This document shows positions 1 to 11,114 of a stretch of 64,000 nucleotides of DNA, piece after piece; position 1 is the first letter of the stretch; every line of letters begins with the position of its first letter. The notes under the pieces are model-generated. The model was not told the origin of the DNA. It was given only the letters and a program-made list of their open reading frames with translations, and did not search any database. Made by a program: the position numbers and the translations under genes. The DNA is from Acanthochlamys bracteata. Taxonomy: Eukaryota; Streptophyta; Magnoliopsida; Pandanales; Velloziaceae. The stretch spans positions 6,447,513-6,511,512 of the forward strand of contig CM034142.1 of the NCBI GenBank assembly GCA_019914995.1, read 5' to 3'.

Positions 1-425
1 GTTACATAAATCTTGAAATTTTTTTAGGTAAAAAAAAATTCTGTATTATTATTTTGGGATTAGGTTCGAAGACCTTGGTTTGAAAGAACAAAGGTGAATG
101 TTTTTGTTTTCTTCTTCCAAAGAAAATAATAATTTTGTGTGTAAATGGGTTTGAGTTGTAAAGCATACACAGTCTGCACAGAGAATTAAAAAAAAAGAAA
201 AATTTTATATTATTTGACACAAATGCCCCTATGAACTATCAAAGGCTTCTTATTTCTTTTTCAATTTAAGTTATGGGCGTTTTAAAAAATAAATACAATT
301 TTTGAAAATATATTCTTGCTAAAAGAATTTTACTTCGAATTTACTTCAAATAAACAAAAAATGCTTAATAAATTACTTTTAGCTATAAAATTTGTGATAT
401 ACTAAATTATTATATATATAGTGGA

Positions 426-660
426 TATTTAGGAGAGCTTAAAAACTTTTCTTACTCTAATTTTTTATTTCATATATTTTAATAAAATTTTTAAAATATT
501 CAATAAATTTTTTTAAAAATTTTAAAATATAAAAAATTTTAAAATTTCTACGGTCGTAAGATTTTATTAGTTATGTTTAGATAAAAAAAATATAGCTTAT
601 TTTTAAATTTTTTTAAAATATACTTCTTTTAAGAATTTTTCAATGAGCACTCCAAATATA
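426..660. repeat. AT-rich MITE-like element, copy 1
   Basis: The left end reads TATTTAGGAGAGCTTA and the right end reads TGAGCACTCCAAATATA. Read in reverse complement, the right end gives TATATTTGGAGTGCTCA, so the ends form imperfect terminal inverted repeats. The interior is runs of A and T around a central GTAAGATTTTATTAG segment. The same layout recurs through the window. No coding capacity. Confidence 0.6.
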
Positions 661-1224
661 ATAATTTATATATATATTTGATTTTAAAGTAATCTAAGTA
701 CATTATCTATGTTCATTAGTATAAAGTTCTTCTTTCAACATTAATTTTTTAACTTACTAATAAAATATTATAGATATATAATAAGTATATAATGTATAAT
801 TTATTCATACTATTTATTTTTTTAAAGAAATTTCTAAACTACTAAATGGCCATAATGTAGAATTTTGAAATTATATAACTTTCAATCATGATTGCCATAA
901 ATAACTTATCCAATACATGACAAGTTAAGTTTTTGTAGGGTTTACATGCATAATGCATTAGCGTTAATGATGCAAATCTTTAAATGATGCTCTTATAATA
1001 GAAAGTATAGAAAAAAATTTATAATATTTTAAATTATTTTAAATTTAAAAAGTATAAAAAAATTTTATATCGTGAGATCTTATTATTAAATAGTTTTATT
1101 ATTTTTTAGTTAAAAAATATGACTCATTTTTAAAAAATTTTTTAAATACACTTTTTTTTAAATGATCTCTTATAATAATAGGGAATGCTTTGAAGTGTTC
1201 TCTTTTAAGGAAAAGTTTGGTATT

Positions 1225-1482
1225 TAGGTGATGTGTAGGAGTTATTTGAGAAATAGCTTTTCTTCAAAAAAACCTATTTTGAAGAATTTTAGAAAATAAA
1301 TTTTATTTTTTATTCAAATAAAAATAAAAATAATAAGTAATAATAAGATCTTATTACGTAAATTTTTTTATATTTTTAAAATTTTTAAAAAGTTATATAA
1401 TATTATAAAAAATTTATCAAAAAATATGAAATAAAAAGTTAAAAAAGTAGCTGAAATTTTAGTTAAATAGTACCTAATAAAG
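1225..1482. repeat. AT-rich MITE-like element, copy 2
   Basis: This copy has the typical core AATAAGATCTTATTACGTAA followed by ATTTTTTTATATTTTT, then a tail AAATATGAAATAAAAAGTTA. The core AAGATCTT is a short palindrome. Ends are approximate. Confidence 0.55.
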
Positions 1483-3279
1483 AAATGTCTTAATGTCGTT
1501 TTATATGTCTTGATTGGGTTTTCCAAGTGTTTTGTTTGTTAAATTTCTTTTAAGTATATTTTAATTAGTATAGAGTGAGTTTTATAAAACCGAATTAAAT
1601 AAAATTTATATTTAAAAATCAGTTTGAATAAATTACGTTAAAAATAAATTGCAATCAAAATTTTGAGAAAAAAAAATAAATTTTGTATAATTGAACACAC
1701 TCTTATATGCATTCTTTTTTCAATAAATAACTTTATTAGAAGTGATTTACTATATATTATTATAAATAATATATTAAAAGTGAGTTTACATTATTTATCT
1801 AAAATTATCTAAAATGTTGATTACTACATTATCTATCAACAAGTCTCTCTATGAAGAATTTATTGTATCCTTCTTCCTAATAACTAGCTACTCAGTTAGT
1901 TATGCGTTTGCAAAACAACTGAAATTTTAATGACTTGTAGTTCATTTTATACAAATAAAGTCCGGAATAAAAGCACAGCCTATAAAGACATCACAATTTA
2001 TGATTGTCTGATCAAGCGATACAACGGTAAGAGTTTAATAAAAAAATGATATGGTTTAATGATAAATACACTATTATGTTTTGTTTTCTTTTTAAATTTT
2101 AGCTATCGGGTCAAGCGATCTAAAGAATTTCGTCCGACGGTTAGAATTTGATATATCGTAGATATACTTTTATCTTGACTTATATATGTATATAGGCATA
2201 CATTTGCAACTAAGGTAATAGTCTTAAGTAATCAATTGGGGTCCTAATCTAATGAATCCATTTTCACATCTCCCGCCAATTGTGGTCCATTTTTTCTTTT
2301 TACCTTCTAGGATTCATGAATAAATGAATTATTTTTTGAAAATAAAAAAATTTTTAAAAAACAATAATATCTCTATTTTAAAAAAATTTTATTTTATAAA
2401 CAACCCCAAATGTTCCCTTATAAAAACGTTGGGCTGGATACAACTGTTTCCATTGCATCATATCATTATCAACTTCAGATATCATATCGTAGGTGCGTAG
2501 GAGAGTGCTTATGAAAAATAAAATTTTAAAATAAAAAAATATTTTCTTTATTTTGAGATACAAATGTTTTTTTATTTAAAAAATAATAAAATTAAGCAAT
2601 AATAAGATCTTATTTAATTCATCAATAAATAAATTTTATGAATTTTATTTTTGTATTTAAAATTTTAAATAAATGTGAAGTATTATACAAATTTTATTAA
2701 AATATGAATTAAATAAAACATAATTTTGTTTGCTCAATTATAGTTATATAAAAAACACAAAAATATTATTTCTAATTTAATTCTTTCTACAAAAGAATAC
2801 AAAAACTTTTACTTCTCAGCAATACTATTACGGTCGTTATATTTACTAACTTATTTTTCAATAATTCACTTATTGCTAAAATAACACACTTTAAAATTGT
2901 GTTTTTAATTGATAAGAAGTGAGTTTTATGAAACTTAGTTAAGTGAAATAAATATGGTTAGAAATGGATTAAAAATAAGTTCAAGGAATTCGAATTAAAT
3001 TGAAATATATAAAATAAATTTGAACTCAAAATGTGTTTATCTAGTGATTACATTGTTTACTTTGTTTTTAACATTGAAAATAAGATATTATTTTACATTT
3101 CATAAGCAAACAATAAAAGCCATTTCACAATAAAAGCCATCATAGTGATCAGTTGAAAAGAGTTTCGACGAGCTAGAAGGGAAGGGAAAGAGAATGGTAT
3201 GCGGTTACTGTGTTGGATACGACCGGAGCAATGTTGATGAGGCCTGACGGGCATCGGAGCAAGTACGGCCACCTGCCGG

Positions 3280-3788
3280 TAAGGGCGGCAAATTTCGATC
3301 CAATCCGAAACCGATCCGAAAAAATTAAATTCGAGTCAATTCTTAGCCGAATTTAGATTTTGATTGATCCAAAATTGATCCGTTTAATTCGTTTAACTAT
3401 TTATATAGTATATATTACTTAATAATTAGAAAATAATAGCAAAAAATTTAAATTTAATTTATATATATATATTTTTAATTTATCTTAATTTAGCTAATTT
3501 TTAATTAATTAATAAATTTTGTCAAAATTAATATTTTTCGTTTTAAATATATCATAATTAATAATTTATATATATTATTATTAAAAATTAATATTATTAT
3601 TTTTAATTTTAATAATTTTAATTATTAAATGGGTCGATCCGAGTTTGATTCGATTATAAATATATTGGATTATGGTTGATAATTTTGACCCATATAAATA
3701 AATAGATCGGATTAAAATTGAATAATTTTGACCCAATTATTATATGAATCAACCCAGAACTGAGCCAAGAATTGAATTGCCATCTCTA
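3280..3788. mobile_element. hAT-like non-autonomous element inside TBL remnant
   Basis: The element lies between CCTGCCGG (3272-3279) and TCTGCCGG (3789-3796), which match at 7 of 8 bases and fit a hAT-type 8-bp target duplication. Its ends are TAAGGGCGGCAAATTTCG and, in reverse complement from the right, ATAGAGATGGCAATTC, an imperfect inverted repeat of the TAGGGGYGGCAA type. The interior has mirrored GATCCGA and GGTCGA motifs. A second copy lies at 22465-23018. It has no coding capacity. Confidence 0.75.
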
Positions 3789-3825
3789 TCTGCCGGAGGA
3801 GAAGGTAGTGATGTATAATGATTGT

Positions 3826-4066
3826 GGAGGTGCTTGAAAGTACTTATAAAATAGAATTTTTTTGAACTGAAAAGTATTTTTATTTTTTTAAAAATGAACT
3901 CTATGTTTTTTATTTAAGAAAATATGCAATAAAAAGATCTCATTATGTAGAATTTTATACATTTTTTTAATTTTAAAATAAATTTTTTATATTTATAAAA
4001 TATATATTAAAAAATATAAAATGAGAAACTAAAATATAGTGAGAAATGTAATCCCAAACTCACCCA
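3826..4066. repeat. AT-rich MITE-like element splitting the TBL DxxH motif
   Basis: The copy starts near GGTGCTTGAAAGTACTTATA and ends near AGAAATGTAATCCCAAACTC. It contains the family core AAAAAGATCTCATTATGTAG. It separates the codons for DC and HWC of the TBL remnant. The ends are approximate and no clear target duplication could be fixed. Confidence 0.65.
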
Positions 4067-4750
4067 ATTTGCATTGGTGCTTGGCAGGACCTGTGGATAC
4101 TTGGAACGAGTTCTTGTTGCATTTGTAATTTGGACTGCGATTGCTGTGCTTGGGTAGTGAGTTTGAGAGTATTTTAAAAGTATTTTTATAAATTTTATTT
4201 TTTTATTTTAAAAAAATAGTAATAAATTACATATAAGTTTTTATTATTTTTAAAATTTTAAATAAATTTAACATATTTATTGAAAATCGCTGCTATTTGA
4301 GAATCCAACGCCAAACAGTTCCTCTATTTTCATTTTAATATTTTATTTTTCAAAATTTGTTATAATATTAATAAATTCTTATAAAAATACAAAAAAATAT
4401 GAATAAATTGAACAAATTTTCATACGTATATTTTTTGTATACATACCAAGTTCCTCTATCTCCCACTAAAACACTAGTTAATTTAAAAATATTCATTGAG
4501 TTATATTTGTAAGTATGAAATGTTAAACACAAATAAAAACTTAAAAATATATATTATTTAAATTAATTCAATATGCATTTTTTACCCAATTATTACTCTG
4601 TAGAAGAGTAATAAAGAAACAATTTTTATTATTTTATGAAACTTAAGAGAGTTCCGTAAAGCATTTTAAAATGTTTGTAATATTATTCAAACTTTTATAC
4701 TGTATAATTATTTTGAATTTTAAAATCTAAAATAATTCTAATATGATATG

Positions 4751-4759
4751 ACACGTGGC
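4751..4759 (+). promoter_or_regulatory. G-box/ABRE-like site ACACGTGGC
   Basis: ACACGTGGC matches the ABRE/G-box core bound by bZIP factors in plants. It lies about 415 bp upstream of the LDIP-like start codon, and a second site lies closer. Function is inferred from the motif only. Confidence 0.45.
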
Positions 4760-5030
4760 AAAAAGTTGCAACACTTAGGCGTGTTTATCTATTCCTCCAA
4801 ATTCATTTTTTTAAAACTCAATTTTAATAAAATAATTTAAAAAATTAAATAAATTATATTTATTAAAAATTTATTTATTAAAATTTAATATTATAATTTA
4901 TTTATAATATAAATAATATAAAACATTATTTTTTATTTTTATAATATTTTTATTAATATTTTTATTTTTAATTTTATTTTTTAAACTCACTTCTGAAAAA
5001 ATAAGTTTATAGACTAGTAAACACACCCTC

Positions 5031-5040
5031 GACACGTGTC
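5031..5040 (+). promoter_or_regulatory. Palindromic G-box GACACGTGTC
   Basis: A perfect 10-bp palindrome with a CACGTG core, about 130 bp upstream of the LDIP-like start codon and probably close to the transcription start. Together with the site at 4751 it suggests stress or abscisic-acid control, which is inference. Confidence 0.5.
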
Positions 5041-5171
5041 AGCAAATTAAACATGCCTCACTCTGTCACTCGTCAGTCTTTCGATTTTCTCTTCAATCCA
5101 CTATAGCAACAATATCTTACCAAAAAAATAAACAAAAAAGATTTGAAGAAGTTATAGGGAAAAGAAATTTG

Positions 5172-7664
5172 ATGGAAGAGCACAAGCATAACGGAATCAC
5201 AGCAGTCTCCGTTGCCAACGACGATGATCGCCACCGTCCAGTAGTTGTCGGCGGTAGAGATGATGGGCCCACGCTTATCGGAGCTTTCAATCGGTTCACT
5301 ACACGCTTAGGTTCGAGTGATTCGACTGAACCGCTCGTGCACCGGTTTAAGAACTTGGTAGCTGACCTCGCGCAGGAGATCCCAGAAGCTTCTAGAAACT
5401 CAGCGAAGGAGATCGTTGAGTGGACCAAAGGCGGCAGCGCTCTTCGAGCTCTCCTCGTTATCTCCGTGAGTAGGAAACAACGTTTTTTTCTCTTCTTTGT
5501 GATATTTCTGGATATTTAGATTGCTGATTGTAGAATTGTTTGTTAAAATATATATTTTTGGCATTTCTGGATATTTTAATTGTTGTCTTAGAAAAGTTTT
5601 GATTTGCTGTTTTGTTATCTTTGAGATGAAAGTAAAACGTTTTACTTAATATAAAAACGGCGACTTTTTGCCAATTCTAGACGTTTTAGTTGTTGATTAT
5701 TACAAAAAGGTCTGCTTTGGGGAAAAGAAACTGATTTTTATTTTTTATCTGTGTGATGGTAATATGGGTGTATGTATCTGAATTTGTTTGAATTTTGTGA
5801 AGTCAGATGGATATGGTAGGAAAGAAAAAAAAGTTTTCTTTTAAATTAATTTTTGGCAGTTCTAGAATATTGAAATATTTTGTTTTCCTGTCAGAATTTG
5901 TAGTAGTTCTCTGATATACTTGAAGTACTTATGATACGTTGCATTCAAGTTCATAAAACCATGCGCTTGCTCTTCATTTCCTTTCGTTATGTTGTTGTGA
6001 AGACTAATGACTCACCTATTGTTTGCAGTGTTTAACAATGGTATGTCATGTGTCTTGAATTGGTTATGCAACTGTGAGAAGTCTTGATATAGATTTCCCC
6101 AAGTATATACTTTGGATAGGTTGAATATTTTACAAATTAAGAGTGAGAATTTAACTATAGCATTTTATAGAATGTAAGATAGATTTTACTTGGTGTTAGT
6201 CTATGGTAGAATGTCATGGTATCTCGGTTCATTATTGATTTCGTTCTACTGAGTTTATTTTGTTTTTATGTGGCAGGTGGGAACAATCTCTCTTGTCGCT
6301 TTGACAGGCTTTGTTATATTTATGGTTTTCTTTGTGGCTTTAACTTTCAATGCTGCTGTTGTTGCTTTGCTCATCTCTTTGGCTGCAGCTGGTGGATTTT
6401 TGGCTATTTTCTTCACAAGCTTAGCAGCTATTTATGTTGGTGCAGTTGCAGTTGCATTCTTCATGATTTCCTTTGCAACCATTGCCATAATTGTTGCTGT
6501 GGCTATAGCTATGGGTAATCTTCAATTGTGCTTGTTGCTTTTCAATCGGATATCGTAGTTCCACATCCTTTTGTTAACATCATAACAGTTATTACTTTGG
6601 AAGTGTAGTGCTAGGTTTTATAGGTTCCGTAAGATCATATGTAGCTAATACATCTAGTCTTCTAGAAAATTGTCAAGGAACAATGTTACTGATCTTCCGA
6701 TACCACAAGAATCTGAACTTTGAGGTGTTACAAGTGCTCAGTGCTGGGTTCCGAGAGACTTTTGGCTCCTTATGCCACTTATCTGTTGGAGCTAATTTGA
6801 CATGTTCCACATGTGAATAAGTAGACTCTTAGATGAAGTATCAATCTTGTGCTGCATTTTGCTTGGTTATTGTAGGTAACTACTTCACATTTCACTGCAT
6901 ACCCAAACTCTTTTGAGTGCATTTATTTACTATAGTTGTAAGAGCTATCTTAGTGCCATGGTCATGATTGAAGAAGCTCTAGGAATTTAACCAGGGAATT
7001 CGATGGCCAAGTTGATGTTAAGTCAAGCGAGATGGATTCTTCTGTTTTACCTTTTATAATGACAATTGGAGATGGGAGGAGCTAGCATTTGAGGTCTGTG
7101 AGAAAGGTTATATGTGAGAGGCAAATTAGATGGCAGTAACATGCATGGTGTTTATTGTTTGTGGCTCACCGATTGAGGATTATGTGGATGGCAGTTAAGC
7201 AGACAAGGCATCTAGTGATCTTATCTAATAGTAACAGTTAATTACAAATTAATGCAAGTAATTTAGTACTAATCCAAGAAGCACGGGAGCATCATGTCAG
7301 ATTTTCTGCACATTCCACCTCTTTGGAAATTTGTGAAATGTTAAATGTGTCGTGTTTTTGAAGGTTGCATTTCAATAATCTCTCCAGCATATTATGGAGT
7401 GTGAAGATGAACTCATAGTAAACGCTCGGTTATTTGTTGTGGTTGTTAGTACAAAAACATTAGGCAACTTGCAATTACTCGTTTTCATTGACATCCAATT
7501 CACAATTCAAATTTATAGGTTGGATTGGTTTCCTTTGGATCGTCTGGGTCTTTGCGAGACAATCCTTGAACCTCGCGGCTCGATCTCTGAGGATGACAAG
7601 TTCAACACTTACTAAACACTCTGCTAGTTGGCAATTGAACAATGCACCCAAGAAAGAGGAATAA
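5172..7664 (+). CDS. LDIP: LDIP-like lipid-droplet membrane protein, 3 exons, 225 aa
   Basis: Exons are 5172-5465, 6277-6514 and 7519-7664, with GT-AG junctions (GTGAGT donor, TGGCAG acceptor). They join without breaking the frame and end at TAA. The start is the ATG giving MEEHKHNG. Residues 1-98 are soluble, with an amphipathic-looking stretch (LIGAFNRFTTRL) and KEIVEWTKGGSALRALLVIS. Exon 2 encodes a long hydrophobic Ala/Val/Phe-rich region (about residues 99-178) able to form membrane hairpins. Exon 3 continues GWIGFLWIVWVFARQSLNLA and a short basic tail ending KKEE. The layout (soluble helix, SALRA motif, long hydrophobic block) recalls plant LDIP, which recruits LDAP proteins to lipid droplets. 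The name is my recognition from memory, not an alignment; the gene structure is firmer. Two G-boxes lie upstream. Confidence 0.7.
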
Positions 7665-8261
7665 TTTGCTTCGGCTTACATAGGTTTAGTTTCATATTCC
7701 AAGACGTTTGTTGATGACAGTCTGGGCAAGTTGGTTGTGTATATGTAAGAAGCAGAATAGATTCGATAATGTGTAATAGATGTTTGTAATATTGTAGGAA
7801 ACTAGTCTTGGTATCATCTATGTGGCTTTTTAACTTCAAGTACTTGTAAGAACTGGATACAAATGCGCGGGCGTCGGAATGGTTTGGTTGCATGAGAAAA
7901 CTGTGTCATGCCTTCACTTGTCTATTTTAGGTCAAGATCCATATCGTTACACTTCCATTTATGGCTTGTAGTTTCTGTTTCCAAAATTTTGTGTCATCTA
8001 TGAAACCTTTGAAAAATATGGAAACTTAGATTTTTTTCACTGGTAGAAATGTATCAACTAAGAACAAAATGAAAAGAAGCATACTTCCAGCATTTGAATG
8101 ACAAACTCTTTATATACAAGTATAGAAGAGCTTGTAAATATTGATTACACGGATTTTGTTGGAAGCATAGCAAACTACACAAGCTAAATCTCACATGCTC
8201 ACTTAATGCAACACACGATACCATACAAACATTTTTGAACAAGTGCTCCTTCAAAACTGGT
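7665..8261. other. Shared 3' region between convergent genes
   Basis: This gap separates the stop of the LDIP-like gene (+) from the stop of the annexin gene (-). It presumably holds both 3' UTRs. Sequence is less AT-rich than intergenic DNA elsewhere, which suits transcribed UTR. No further gene is seen. Confidence 0.5.
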
Positions 8262-11114
8262 CTAAAAATTTTGCCCTACGAGCGAAAGTAGGAAAGTCCT
8301 GTAATGGCCGGATGTCTCGGAATGGATTGCTCGAGCAAGTGCTGTTTTGTACTTCTTCTGGTACTCAGCCTTGATGTATTGCATGTCCAGTTCAGTCCTG
8401 GTCACCACGATTCGTACAAGTGCAGTGTCTCTGGTTCCTAGACCTTTCATCGCCTTGCGTAACATCTAAAAGGAACAAACAACAAAAAGCACAAGCAGGC
8501 GACTTATTTATGTTGATGTTAAAATTGAGCAATGCTGATACTGCAAGTGTCGGAAAGAGCTAAAATGTATCAAATAACAATACAAAAGTGGGGCGAAATA
8601 AAGGTTTATATATAGCATGGAAGTGATTCTACACATCTCAATTCAAACCTGAATTAAACCAAAGAACAGTACCTTGGCAAAGTACTTAGCAGGATTTTCA
8701 GCACACCTGAGAATCGTAAGAAGAGCAAATTCAAAATTTCCAGATGTTTCAGCCTTCACAGCCTGCAAAATTAAACTCAAGAATCACAATGAGGAACAAA
8801 ACTTACAGTGGGAGAAACAAAACTCTTGGCGAATAGTGACCTTTTCGAGAGAATTTCCATATGCATCATGATAAGCACAAGCGTTGGCAGCCAACTGTGC
8901 TCTACTTCGTTCACTAAAAATTCGGATGAAAGTGTTCTCATCTGTCCCAAATCGTCTCTCTCCAGCTTTATAAAGATCCCTTGCATCTCTAGCAGTCAGT
9001 CCAGGATCAACCTCAGGGCCCTCATAACGCACTGTACTAATATATGCTAGCAACAGCTGCCCGACATGAATAAGAAAAACCTTTTTTCACTGGGATACAG
9101 AAATGGAAAACAAATACAAGCCCAATTCATGAAAGGATTGTCAATACCTTTTGCAAGTCACCAGAAGCTACCAGTTGGATGTCATGTTCAAGGTAGGTAT
9201 TAAATTTGGCAAGGTATATCTGTTTAATTGTCTGTATCTGTGATGGCAGTCTGGAACATATTACTTCGATGGCTGCAGGTAAATCAATAGTATCAGCAGA
9301 AAGTGCTTCTCGGATGACAGTTGCATCACGTCCTGCTGGATCATGCAACCACAGAAGCATGCCTTTCTAGAAAAGTAAAGGGGAAAGATCAGAATGTAAA
9401 ATACATGAAGCAAAACATTCTTACATGGGGATCAACATAGACGGAACTTTCAAAAGTCACTTCTATGTACACACGAAAACAAAATATTCATCATTAATTT
9501 GTATGGACATTGTTGCTCTTACTTCTAATCCTTAGTTTTCTATTGAACCTAACTTGCTGAGTAACTATTGTGCCCATCTAGGCTCCAATTTTTTATCATG
9601 ACAACATAAAACTTAAACAATGACTGCAAACTAAGGAGCGAATTGCTCAGTTAGTTCAAACTTCCACAGACTTGATTCCATGTGATCTTGAAATGACTGA
9701 TTAAACACTCATATTTCAGTACCTTGAAATGACCACTAAGCTCAGAAGAGATGCGGCTTGAGAGCTCTTCGTGATACATAGCCCTGTATTCCTGCTGGAT
9801 GAGAGAGCGCTGCATTGCATCTCGATGAGCAAGGATATGAATGATTGTTGCACTGTCACAGCCAAATCCTGATAATACCCAAAATTGTCAGAGTTGGAAT
9901 AAGTTTTACATTGCAAAAGTTCAGTTTCTCAAGCTCAATTAACAAGACTGAACACCGACTTTTCCAAAAGAAACCGCCTAGTTCTTTAGCAGTAAATAAT
10001 ACCCGAGTGGTCGTATAAGGAAGACCTAAATCATGTTATGTATTGATCCACCTAATCCAAGATATAAGAACCACTAAAAGGGCAACATGTGAAGCTTCAA
10101 TCAACCAATACGATTGTTTCAAACATCAGCTGAGAGTGCAAAATACCAACAGAGAATCAGATCAATCTTAAAAAGGTACCCAAGGTCCTAATGGCAATGG
10201 TCAATTAACGTTTACCAATGCAGTTGTATTCTCTGTGTTTGATTAATGTCGGCTAACTTTAACCATGAACAATCTTCAGGTGACACTAGCACTTTCTCAA
10301 CAACAAAAACAACAACACAACACACAGACACACACACACACACTCAAATTCTGGTAAGTTACTCATCAGGTTGCGAAAAAAAGGTCGTCATATACATTAT
10401 GATCGCTACAGGTTTATATGCCTGTTTCTGCTCTGTGCAGCCTTAGTGTGCATATTGCCAAAGCTAGTATCTCAAATCAAATTGTGTTGGTCTTTAAGAT
10501 GTGCTTTATCCATAGCACTGTTTTAATAAGCTTGCTATCATTTTCTTTGTGAAATTCAATGCGCCAGTATCTTACCAAACCATATCATAAAATTTGATAC
10601 TTAACAGAAAGACCTCTTTCCTTATGCTCAGCAATATAAACAATATAATGAAAAACAGCATTTTGAATCATGAAGCATCAAAGGAGCTGCAGCTAAAACC
10701 CAGTTAATTTAACTAATTCTTTCAGACAGAAAACCACGAACAATTTCTTCTCCACTAAAATTCTCATTGACTCCGTAACCAATCACGACTAGAATCACCA
10801 GCCAAAGCAACAAGTTACGATATATTTTAGAAATATTAATGAAAATTTACCCTAGAAACAATCAGTAATCAACAGAATCAGCATCAACATCAAGATAAAT
10901 CCTAAATCTTCTTAGAAACCCCCAGACTCGCGGATATTCGTAGAATCACACACTCCAGAATCAAAAGAATCAAGTTCAACATCTGGGCAAGAAACAGAAA
11001 GTAAAATAAACCCAAAAACAGAGAATCGGAAAGCAGACCTTTGAAAGCTTTGTGTAACTCTATGGCATCTTGGCGAGGGGAAGTTGGAACGGGAGAGAGA
11101 GTGAGAGTAGACAT
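8262..11114 (-). CDS. ANN5: Annexin, D5/ANN5 type, 6 exons, 316 aa
   Basis: Exons on the minus strand are 11114-11039, 9868-9723, 9366-9148, 9056-8841, 8762-8673 and 8465-8262. All introns are GT-AG and the total of 951 nt is in frame with a TAG stop. Annexins bind acidic phospholipids at membranes in a calcium-dependent way and consist of four ~70-residue repeats. Repeat 1 has KGFGCD (residues 25-30) where a canonical site is GxGT. Repeat 4 has MKGLGTRD (about 255-262), a good type II calcium site. Repeats 2 and 3 ([29 protein letters not shown]) lack it, as is common in plant annexins. The ending [14 protein letters not shown] and the [16 protein letters not shown] segment are typical of the D5/RJ4 subgroup. 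Length matches the family (~316). Intron 1 is the longest (about 1.2 kb). Confidence 0.95.
10316..10344. repeat. CA-type microsatellite in annexin intron 1
   Basis: A short ACACAC-rich run broken by a few other bases, next to an ACAACAACA-type run. It lies in the first intron of the annexin gene and has no coding role. Confidence 0.6.

Larger units (their letters stand above)
1..3155. other. AT-rich intergenic DNA with repeat copies
   Basis: No coding region is supported here. The open frames are short, lysine/phenylalanine/isoleucine-rich products of A/T runs. The stretch holds at least four copies of the AT-rich dispersed element described separately (about 426-660, 980-1180, 1225-1482 and 2325-2730). 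Nothing else with gene character was seen. Confidence 0.7.
3156..4128 (+). pseudogene. TBL/DUF231 acetyltransferase 3' gene remnant, broken
   Basis: This is the C-terminal end of a TRICHOME BIREFRINGENCE-LIKE protein, a Golgi polysaccharide O-acetyltransferase family. Segments in order are EFRRARREGKENGMRLL (about 3157-3209), then after a one-base frame change VLDTTGAMLMRPDGH and RSKYGHLP (to 3279), then EEKVVMYNDC (about 3797-3825), then LHWCLAGPVDTWNEFLLHL and a TAA stop at 4126-4128. Family members end with this order (LDTT, MRPDGH, YGH, DCxHWCLPGPxDTWN). The DxxH catalytic motif lies across the DC..HWC junction. A ~510 bp hAT-like element interrupts the exon at 3280-3788, and a second AT-rich insertion of ~240 bp lies exactly between DC and HWC, so the motif is destroyed. 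No upstream exons with the GDS motif were seen. Confidence 0.85.
4129..5171. other. Intergenic/promoter region of LDIP-like gene
   Basis: The left part is AT-rich repeat sequence, with another degraded copy of the dispersed element near 4160-4310. The right part is the promoter and 5' leader of the downstream gene and includes two G-box type sites. No open frame is supported. Confidence 0.6.

Noticed and set aside
2..220. 72-codon minus-strand frame at the window start
   Set aside because: Phe/Lys/Ile-rich translation of A/T runs without motif; it may touch a gene outside the window but nothing supports that here.
5117..5428. 103-codon minus-strand open frame
   Set aside because: It is antisense to exon 1 of the LDIP-like gene, whose splice sites and downstream exons fit on the plus strand.
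6608..6820. 70-codon plus-strand frame
   Set aside because: It lies in intron 2 of the LDIP-like gene, shows no family features, and exon 2 joins directly to 7519 in phase.
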